Below, in pieces: positions 58,156 to 64,000 of a stretch of 64,000 bases of DNA. The stretch is from contig NZ_JAHKRM010000036.1 of NCBI RefSeq assembly GCF_019396345.1, positions 1-64,000 of the forward strand, read 5' to 3'. The stretch comes from Nonomuraea guangzhouensis. GTDB lineage: Bacteria; Actinomycetota; Actinomycetes; Streptosporangiales; Streptosporangiaceae. Below the pieces are notes generated by a model that saw only the letters and a list, made by a program, of their open reading frames with translations, did no database searches and was not told where the DNA came from. Position numbers and translations under genes: made by a program. Each line of letters starts with the position of its first letter. The first letter of the stretch is position 1.

Positions 58156-58261
58156 GCCCGCAACCCCATCAAGGGCCCGCGACCACCACAAGCACCGAAA
58201 TTTGCGCTGACAACCCGCTTCTTGCCCTCTTTCTTGTGGCCAGGCGACATTTCACCGTTTG

Positions 58262-59566
58262 ATGGCCGACATGACCCGGACACTGGACGTCAGCCGCGAC
58301 CTGTACACCACCGCCCAGCGTTACATCGCCGGCGGCGTCTCCAGCGACGCCCGCCGCATGGCGGGCGTTCCGCTCTACGTGGACCGGGCGGCGGGCGCGC
58401 GGCTCTGGGACGCCGACGGCAACACCTACCTCGACTACGTGCTCGGCCAGGGACCGGCGCTGCTCGGCCACTGCCCGGCCCCGGTGGTCGAGGCGGTCAC
58501 CGCGCAGGTGGCCCGCGGCATCGTCTACTCCGCCCAGCACGCGGCGGAGGCCCGCGTGGCCGAACGGCTCTGCGCCATGGTGCCCTCGGCCGAGCGCGTC
58601 CGGTTCAACACGGTGGGCTCGGAGGCTGTGCACGCCGCCTGGCGGCTGGCCCGCGGCTTCACCGGCCGGCCCAAGATCCTCAAGTTCGAGGGGCACTACC
58701 ACGGCTGGCTGGACCCGGTCCTCTACAGCGTGCACCCGCCCCTGGAGGCCGCCGGGCCCGCCGACCGCCCCGCCGCCGTCCCCGGCACGGCGGGCCAGCC
58801 CGAGGCCGCCGACCTGGTGGTCTGCCCGTGGAACGACCTCGGCGCCCTGTCCCGGCTGATGGACGAGCACGCGGGGCAGATCGCCGCCGTGGTCACCGAA
58901 CCGGTGCTCTGCAACACCGGCGCCATCGAGCCCGACCCCGGCTACCTCCAGGGGGTCCGCGAACTGTGCGACAGTCACGGCAGCCTGCTCATCTTCGACG
59001 AGATCATCACCGGTTTCCGGCTCGCTCCCGGCGGCGCGCAGGAGTACCTCGGCGTCTCCCCGGACCTGTCGGTGTTCGGCAAGGCGATGGCGGGCGGGAT
59101 GCAGGTGTCAGCGCTCGCCGGACGCGCCCGCGTGATGGACGCCATCTCCTCCGGCAAGGTCGCGCACGCCGGCACGTTCAACTCCCAGCCCATCGGCATC
59201 GCCGCCGCCGAGGCGACCCTGCGCATCCTCGACGAACAGCGGGACGAGGTGTACGGCACGCTGTACGCCCGCGGCCGGGAGCTGATGCGCGGCCTGGCGG
59301 AGGCGGCGGCCAAGGCGGGGGTCCCGATGCTGGTGGACGGGCCGGGGCCGGTCTTCCAGATCTACTTCACCGAGGCGCCCGCCGTGCGGAACTACCGCGA
59401 CTTCGCGGCGACGGACCGGGCCATGATGGGCCGCCTGCACGCCGCGCTGCTCGACCAGGGGGTCAACATGGTGCCGCGCGGCCTGTGGTTCCTGTCGACC
59501 GCGCACACCGAGGCGGACGTCGCCGCCACCGTCGAGGCGTTCTCGGCGGCGCTGAGCTCGCTCTGA
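58262..59566 (+). CDS. class III aminotransferase (glutamate-1-semialdehyde aminomutase-like)
   Basis: A 434-residue PLP enzyme. RYIAGGVSSDARRMAGVPLY, LDYVLGQGPALLGHCPAPVV, then VRFNTVGSEAVHAAWRLARG (phosphate-binding), GHYHGWLD, LLIFDEIITGFRLAPGGAQE (PLP-binding Asp) and SVFGKAMAGGMQVSALAG with the Schiff-base Lys. It lacks the hemL context, so it is more likely a transaminase of the neighbouring pathway than the haem enzyme. It is divergent from the FAH-led operon, and a shared regulator is likely. A TTG one codon earlier is also in frame. Confidence 0.85.
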   Translation: MADMTRTLDVSRDLYTTAQRYIAGGVSSDARRMAGVPLYVDRAAGARLWDADGNTYLDYVLGQGPALLGHCPAPVVEAVTAQVARGIVYSAQHAAEARVAERLCAMVPSAERVRFNTVGSEAVHAAWRLARGFTGRPKILKFEGHYHGWLDPVLYSVHPPLEAAGPADRPAAVPGTAGQPEAADLVVCPWNDLGALSRLMDEHAGQIAAVVTEPVLCNTGAIEPDPGYLQGVRELCDSHGSLLIFDEIITGFRLAPGGAQEYLGVSPDLSVFGKAMAGGMQVSALAGRARVMDAISSGKVAHAGTFNSQPIGIAAAEATLRILDEQRDEVYGTLYARGRELMRGLAEAAAKAGVPMLVDGPGPVFQIYFTEAPAVRNYRDFAATDRAMMGRLHAALLDQGVNMVPRGLWFLSTAHTEADVAATVEAFSAALSSL

Positions 59567-59587
59567 TGACCGACCCTACGTACGCGT

Positions 59588-60073
59588 TCAACTCGTGTAG
59601 CCGCGGGCCGCGTAGTCGTAGCGGTCGTTGAAGCGCACGTATGCCTTCTTGCCCTCGAAAGGCTCGAAGGGGTCAGGCCGGGCGACCTTCTTGTCCTTGA
59701 GGAAGTAGTTGGCGCTGGGGCATTTACCGCGCGCCCAGAACGACGAGATCTTGTCCCGCCAGTAGCGGGTGAAGTTGAATTTCTTGCACTTCGCGGGGGA
59801 TGCGCGCCACTTCGTCATCGCCCCGCGAAAGTTGCTGTGCTCGTACACGCAGTACCAGCCCGCCCCGCAGGATGCCTGGGTCGCCGACAGGACCAGGCGG
59901 ACCGTGCCGTCCTCCCAGGAGATCTCGTTGGCGCTCAGCTTCGTTCCGCCGGGAATCGCGGCCAGGTAGGTGTCGATCCGGGCCGCTTGGGCTTGGGCCG
60001 GGGGTGCGGCGAATCCGCTGACGATTATCGCACCGGCACCGATGGCGATACCGGCCGTTCTCACTGCCTTCAT
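59588..60073 (-). CDS. secreted peptidase inhibitor I36-like protein
   Basis: A 161-residue exported protein. The signal peptide MKAVRTAGIAIGAGAIIVSG ends near AAPPAQA. The mature part has GAGWYCVYEHSNFRGAMTKW, the crystallin-like I36 motif, with paired Cys and aromatic residues, and a basic C-terminus rich in Lys, Phe and Tyr. ATG at 60073; longer forms have no signal peptide at the right place. Three 11-bp-spaced TGTTGAG repeats lie 43-71 bases upstream. Confidence 0.7.
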   Translation of the reverse strand: MKAVRTAGIAIGAGAIIVSGFAAPPAQAQAARIDTYLAAIPGGTKLSANEISWEDGTVRLVLSATQASCGAGWYCVYEHSNFRGAMTKWRASPAKCKKFNFTRYWRDKISSFWARGKCPSANYFLKDKKVARPDPFEPFEGKKAYVRFNDRYDYAARGYTS

Positions 60074-60115
60074 CTCGACTCCCTCGATCGGTTGGGAAGA
60101 AGGTAGGCAGCGCGA

Positions 60116-60144
60116 TGTTGAGCATGTGTTGAGTCGGTGTTGAG
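60116..60144. promoter_or_regulatory. three TGTTGAG direct repeats, 11-bp period
   Basis: TGTTGAG occurs at 60116-60122, 60127-60133 and 60138-60144, exactly 11 bases apart. This is the classical layout for SARP, PhoP-like or other OmpR-type winged-helix regulators. It lies between the divergent I36-like gene (minus) and the GlnX-like gene (plus). TACCTT about ten bases beyond the array on the I36 side may be a -10 box. Confidence 0.7.
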
Positions 60145-60216
60145 TCCCCTCTTGCGGATCTGCCGCGCTCGCGGCCATGCTCGATTTCCCAGTACGAGTC
60201 GATCTCGGGGGGCGCG

Positions 60217-61551
60217 GTGCACATGACGGTGACGGCGACGCCTCCGGTCCGGCGCAGGGAGTCGGTCTCCGGGCGGGTGCGTACGCTGGCCGGGCTGTCC
60301 CTGCTGACGCTGGCCCTGCTGCTGGCCGCGATCCTGGCCGGCGCGGCGAGTACGGGCTCCAGCCTGCGCACCACCGGGCACGACGCCGGGCCGCAGGTGC
60401 TCGCCACCGCGGGCCTGTACCGGCAGTTGTCGGAGATGGACGCGCTGGTGGCCGAGACCCTGCTGCTGGGCAGGGAGTACGGCCCGCAGCAGCAGGCCGA
60501 CCTGACCAGCTATGACCAGCGGCGGCTGGAGATCTCCGAGAGCCTGCTCAGGGCCTACCGGCTGGCCCTGGACAACCCCGCCGAGCAGCGCACGGTCGAG
60601 TCGCTGATCGAGGGGCTCGGCCGCTACGAACGGCTGGCGGCCCAGTCCCGGCTGCTGGACACGCAGTCCGGGCACACCGCGGGACAGCCGCCCGACAACG
60701 TGGTCAAGGCCTATCAGCGGGCCACCGACCTCATGCACCGCGAACTGCTCCCGCAGGCCTACAACCTGACCCTGGAGACCGGGACGATCGTCAGGCGCGC
60801 GCACGCCGCCGAGCGCACGTCCACCTCGCTGGCCCGCTTCGCCGTCATCGTCACCGGGCTGCTCGCGCTGGCCTGCCTGCTGGGCCTGCAGGCCTATCTG
60901 ACCCGCAGGTTCCGGCGGGTCTTCGCACCGGCCCTGGTGGTCGCCACCGTGCTCACCGCGGCCGGTCTGGTGACCGGTACGGCCCTGCTCAACCGGCAGG
61001 GCCAGGCGCTGGAGGAGGCCAAGCGCGGCGGGTTCGACTCGGTGCTCACCCTGACCAGAGCACGGGCGATCAGCAAGAGCATGTACGGGGACCAGAGCCG
61101 CTATCTGCTCGACCGCTTCCGCAAGGACACCTACGAACACAACTTCCTGGACAAGTCCCAGACGATCGCGGCCGTCGAGTCGACCAGCCTGCCCGACTAC
61201 CAGAGCAAGCTGCACGCGAACTTCCAAGGACTGCTCGGCAGCCTGACGGGCCAGGACCGGCAGCGACTCTTCGCCGTCTACCAGAGGTTCCAGCAGGCCG
61301 ACGGGCGGATGCGGACCATGCAGGCCGAGGCGGCGATCAAGTTCTGGGACGGCGAGCTCACCCAGATCTACGAGAGCTACGACAAGGTGCTGGAGGACCT
61401 GGTCCGGCGGCACGAGTCCGACTTCGAGCGCGCCATCGACAACGGCGACGGAGCCCTGGAGACGCTGTTGCGGTCGATCCCCGCCGGGCTGGCGGCCGGC
61501 GCCCTGCTCATCCTGGCCGGCGTCTGGCCACGACTCAGGGAGTACCGGTGA
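60217..61551 (+). CDS. GlnX-like membrane sensor protein
   Basis: A 444-residue protein with four membrane helices (about 27-50, 205-227, 240-262 and 422-440) that frame two extracellular helical domains. Segments include MDALVAETLLLGREYG in the first and FDSVLTLTRARAISKSMYGD in the second. In mycobacteria GlnX passes a signal from the binding protein GlnH to kinase PknG. It overlaps the GlnH-like gene (GTGA), but no PknG gene is adjacent. A related half-protein is joined to the PknG-like kinase at 37.8-39.7 kb. GTG at 60217 or ATG at 60223 are both possible. Confidence 0.75.
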   Translation: MHMTVTATPPVRRRESVSGRVRTLAGLSLLTLALLLAAILAGAASTGSSLRTTGHDAGPQVLATAGLYRQLSEMDALVAETLLLGREYGPQQQADLTSYDQRRLEISESLLRAYRLALDNPAEQRTVESLIEGLGRYERLAAQSRLLDTQSGHTAGQPPDNVVKAYQRATDLMHRELLPQAYNLTLETGTIVRRAHAAERTSTSLARFAVIVTGLLALACLLGLQAYLTRRFRRVFAPALVVATVLTAAGLVTGTALLNRQGQALEEAKRGGFDSVLTLTRARAISKSMYGDQSRYLLDRFRKDTYEHNFLDKSQTIAAVESTSLPDYQSKLHANFQGLLGSLTGQDRQRLFAVYQRFQQADGRMRTMQAEAAIKFWDGELTQIYESYDKVLEDLVRRHESDFERAIDNGDGALETLLRSIPAGLAAGALLILAGVWPRLREYR

Positions 61552-62348
61552 GAAAACTGCTGATCTGCCTGATCCTGCTGGTCAGCGCCTGCGGCGCCGC
61601 TCGGCCGGCCTCCCTCATGGACCACGACGAGGTGATCGTCGCCATCCGCTCCGACGTCCCGCTGATCAGTTTCAAGGGGGCGGACGGCTCGTACGACGGC
61701 TTCAACATCGACGTGGCCGAGGATCTCGTCTCCCGGCTGGGCAAGCGGATCCGCTGGCTGGAGATCAAGGCCGGCGACCAGCTCACCGTGCTCACGGACG
61801 GGCGGGCCGACCTGGTCTTCGCCCACATGTCGGTCACCCCGGAGCGGAAGAAGGTGATCGACTTCGCCGGACCGTACCACGTCGACTTCCAGGACATCGC
61901 GGTACGGCCGGCCGACAAGGGCGTCATCCGCGACGTCCGCGACCTGGAGGGCCGCAAGATCTGCTGGGTGCGCGGCACCAACATCGCCCAGCGGATCGTC
62001 GACGAGCGCCGGGTCAAGGCGATCGTCGTCCCGGCACCCGACTACAACGTCTGCCTGGAGATGATCAAGGACGGCAGGATCGACGCCATCTCCACCAACA
62101 GCCAGATCCTGGCCGGGCTGCTCACCAAGCCGGGCGTCGACCTGCACCTGGTCGGCGCGACCTTCAACGAGCAGCGCACGTCGATCGGCGTGCGCAAGGG
62201 CGACGTCGACGGTTGTGAGGAGCTCAACCGGGCCATCACCGAGATGTACCAGGACGGCACGGCGAACATGCTGCTGGACAAGTGGTTCGGCAAGTCCGGC
62301 ATCGACCTGTCGGTGGTGGCGGTTCCGCAGTTCGAGGGCTGCTCCTAG
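61548..62348 (+). CDS. GlnH-like amino acid-binding lipoprotein
   Basis: A 266-residue type-2 solute-binding protein. The lipobox LLVSAC (Cys near residue 16) anchors it outside the membrane. The mature part has VIVAIRSDVPLISFKGADGS, YDGFNIDVAEDLVSRLGKRI, LTDGRADLVFAHMSVTPERK (binding-site Arg) and VRDLEGRKICWVRGTNIAQR, the pattern of glutamate/aspartate binders. There are no transporter genes beside it, so it is likely a sensor component that reports to the GlnX-like protein. It ends tail-to-tail with the next gene, sharing CTAG. Confidence 0.8.
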   Translation: MRKLLICLILLVSACGAARPASLMDHDEVIVAIRSDVPLISFKGADGSYDGFNIDVAEDLVSRLGKRIRWLEIKAGDQLTVLTDGRADLVFAHMSVTPERKKVIDFAGPYHVDFQDIAVRPADKGVIRDVRDLEGRKICWVRGTNIAQRIVDERRVKAIVVPAPDYNVCLEMIKDGRIDAISTNSQILAGLLTKPGVDLHLVGATFNEQRTSIGVRKGDVDGCEELNRAITEMYQDGTANMLLDKWFGKSGIDLSVVAVPQFEGCS

Positions 62349-63355
62349 GCGGGCGGCCGGGCGATCTCCGCGCTGAACCTGTCGACGAGCGTCTGCTTGG
62401 CGCGCCCGGCGACGCCCACGTCGTAGGAGACCAGCTTGACCGTCGCGGGGTCGGCCGCCTTGGAGTGCGCGGGCACCTTGGTGTTGGTGGGCAGGGCGTA
62501 GAACTTCGCCAGCGGCCCCAGCCGCTGGGACGCTCCACTCAGCGCCCAGTCGACGTACTTGCGCGCGCTGTCGGGGTTGTGGGCTCCGGCCAGCACCGCC
62601 ACACCACCGAGCTCGTAACCGGTGCCCTCGGCGGGGAAGGTCACCTTCAGGTGCGGATAGCCCTGCTCCTGGGCGGCGACGCAGTCATGGGAGAAGACGA
62701 CGCCGACCGCCGCCTCCCCCTTGGCCGCCTGCAGGGCGGCCGCGCTGCCGGAGGAGTTGTATCTGAGCACATTCGGGTGGAGTTTGCGCATATAGCCGAG
62801 CGCCGCGTCCTGGTCGCCGCCATTGAGCTGCACCTGCGTCCACAGGGCGGTGTAGGCGGTGCCCGAGGTGGCCGGGTGGGCGATGGCGACGCTGCCGCGC
62901 AGCCGTTCGTCCAGCAGATCCTGCCAGGAGCTGATCGGCTTCAGGCCGCGTTCGGCCAGCTTCTTGGTGTTGTTGCAGAAGGCCAGCACGCCGGCGTAGA
63001 TCCCGCTCCAGGCGTTCTCCGGATCGGCCCACCCCTGCCGGATTTCAGCGGATTTTTCGGATTTGTACGGCTCAAGCAGGCCCTGACTCTTGGCGGCCAC
63101 GTAGGCGTCGGCCGGACCGCCGTGCCAGACGTCGAACTCCTGCCGTGCCCTGGCCGCCTTGATCCGCTCCAGCGCCTCGCCACTCGACAGCCGGACGAAC
63201 TCGGCCTCCACGCCGGTGGCATCGGAGAACCTCTTGACCATCATCGCGCACCATCGCTCGCTCGCGCCGCACGCGACCGTGATCTTGTCCCTCCTCGACG
63301 TCGAGCAACCCACGGCCATCAGGACCGCTACCAATGCGATGGCTAACGGCCTCAT
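62345..63355 (-). CDS. extracellular solute-binding lipoprotein (iron/thiamine type)
   Basis: A 336-residue binding protein. The signal ends in LMAVGC (lipobox). The mature part has KITVACGASERWCAMMVKRF, EFDVWHGGPADAYVAAKSQG and VGVVFSHDCVAAQEQG, then KKLAERGLKPISSWQDLLDE. This is the FutA/AfuA-like (SBP_bac_6/8) pattern for ferric iron or thiamine. The Cys-rich start of the mature chain is unusual. No permease or ATPase is adjacent. ATG at 63355; four earlier in-frame codons are possible. Confidence 0.78.
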   Translation of the reverse strand: MRPLAIALVAVLMAVGCSTSRRDKITVACGASERWCAMMVKRFSDATGVEAEFVRLSSGEALERIKAARARQEFDVWHGGPADAYVAAKSQGLLEPYKSEKSAEIRQGWADPENAWSGIYAGVLAFCNNTKKLAERGLKPISSWQDLLDERLRGSVAIAHPATSGTAYTALWTQVQLNGGDQDAALGYMRKLHPNVLRYNSSGSAAALQAAKGEAAVGVVFSHDCVAAQEQGYPHLKVTFPAEGTGYELGGVAVLAGAHNPDSARKYVDWALSGASQRLGPLAKFYALPTNTKVPAHSKAADPATVKLVSYDVGVAGRAKQTLVDRFSAEIARPPA

Positions 63356-63436
63356 TGCCTCTCCCAAGGGTCGCCCGACGTCCTTCTATTCGACACTCCG
63401 GCATGAACGTCACGCAACCGACCACCCGCCGGTGGC

Positions 63437-64000
63437 CTACTGGCCGGCGCGGTAAACGGCGATCTCGGTCATCGTCGGCGTGTACACCTCGGTCGGCACC
63501 TTCCCGGTGAGCGCCACCCGGAGCCGGGAGGTGGTGACGCTGCCGAAACCGGTCACCGTCAAATCGTGCCCTATGCCGTTGGCGCGGCTGGCGAAGGTGA
63601 CCCAGGCGCCGGTCCCGGCGTCCCATCGCTGCAGTGCGAACGACTGGACGCGCGGGTTGGTGCCGGAGTCGGTGTACTCGTCGAGGTACACCTCGTCGAA
63701 GGTGGTGTCCGCGCCGAAGGCGATGTCGAGTGTGATCGGGTAGGTCGCGTCGTCGGCCGCCGCCCAGCGGGTCGCCGGGTCGCCGTCGGTCAGCTTCTCC
63801 GCGCCGAGTGTGCCGCCCGCGCCGGGGTGGGTCGAGCTCGCGGTGACCGGTTTGCCGAGCGCGAGGTTAATCCGGTCATCCGGCCCGTTCTCGATGGGGT
63901 CGTCGTCCACCGGGTTGGTGACCTTCGTGCCGATCGGGCTCTCCGCCATGCCGACGTCCGGCGCGTCCCCGTAGTAGATGTGCGTGCCGAGGAAGTCCTC
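63437..64000 (-). CDS. discoidin (F5/8 type C) domain protein, C-terminal part, runs off the window
   Basis: Only the last 187 or so codons lie inside the window; the frame is open to base 64000. From INLALGKPVTASSTHPGAGG to TEIAVYRAGQ it forms one F5/8 type C (discoidin) carbohydrate-binding domain, including the TRWAAADDATYPITLDIAFG core. A linker (THIYYGDAPDVGMAESPIGT) precedes it. Such domains usually end secreted polysaccharide-active enzymes. The catalytic part is beyond the window edge. Confidence 0.75.
   Translation of the reverse strand, partial: EDFLGTHIYYGDAPDVGMAESPIGTKVTNPVDDDPIENGPDDRINLALGKPVTASSTHPGAGGTLGAEKLTDGDPATRWAAADDATYPITLDIAFGADTTFDEVYLDEYTDSGTNPRVQSFALQRWDAGTGAWVTFASRANGIGHDLTVTGFGSVTTSRLRVALTGKVPTEVYTPTMTEIAVYRAGQ

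Noticed and set aside
56395..59631. A 1078-codon open frame on the plus strand
   Set aside because: It runs antisense through the AraC and FAH-family genes and then out of frame through the aminotransferase; Arg/Gly-rich shadow caused by high GC content.
1..64000. CRISPR arrays, tRNA, rRNA or a replication origin
   Set aside because: I saw no regularly spaced direct repeats of CRISPR type, no cloverleaf-like CCA-adjacent segments and no DnaA-box clusters while reading; a dedicated search could still find a tRNA.

Overview
The window is GC-rich DNA with actinobacterial features: GTG starts, ATGA and GTGA gene overlaps, a PknG-type kinase, GlnX-like sensors, YbaB/WXG-like proteins and an ISAzo13-family transposase. 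The mix suggests a Streptosporangiales-type soil actinomycete (Nonomuraea-like). That placement is inferred from protein families, not from a marker gene. I found no rRNA, tRNA or CRISPR array.

Layout. (1) 0.1-1.9 kb: a small membrane protein, a sulfotransferase and a serine-recombinase remnant. (2) 1.9-12.9 kb, minus strand: a ten-gene sugar locus with a rhamnulokinase, a DeoR regulator, two substrate-binding lipoproteins, three permeases, two ATPases and a Gfo/Idh/MocA dehydrogenase. A good promoter and a candidate operator precede the transport genes. (3) 13.1-15.3 kb: a GAF/PAS/SpoIIE phosphatase. (4) 15.3-48 kb: an accessory zone full of scars. It holds truncated Tad-type ATPase, ABC and MFS fragments, and an ArsB/NhaD transporter split by a 1.7-kb insertion sequence with a visible target duplication. 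It also holds an internally deleted P-loop kinase, a kdp operon collapsed into a KdpF-KdpD fusion, and a PknG-like kinase running out of frame into half of a GlnX-like sensor. Intact genes here include a MarR-controlled oxidative operon, CorA, two APC-superfamily transporters (one KimA-like), a WXG/YbaB trio and several hydrolases. (5) 47-53 kb: a PadR-DUF1048-DUF1048 operon, a Pycsar-effector-like membrane protein, a BASS transporter, a secreted CxxC-repeat protein, a DUF6624 protein and a DEDDh exonuclease. (6) 53-59.6 kb: a compact putative catabolic locus (fumarylacetoacetate-hydrolase family, AraC, BadF-type kinase, ceramidase-like hydrolase, SIS protein) divergent from a class III aminotransferase. 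(7) 59.6-64 kb: an I36 inhibitor-like secreted protein, a complete GlnX-like/GlnH-like pair, an iron/thiamine-type binding lipoprotein and the end of a discoidin-domain protein.

Three observations stand out. A 24-bp element is nearly invariant in front of three unrelated genes, in the same orientation, the same frame and at 30-36 nt from the start. Direct-repeat arrays with an 11-bp period lie upstream of the PknG-like and GlnX-like genes. Potassium uptake appears remodelled, with kdpA, kdpB and kdpC deleted, KdpE kept, and a KimA-like importer directly downstream.
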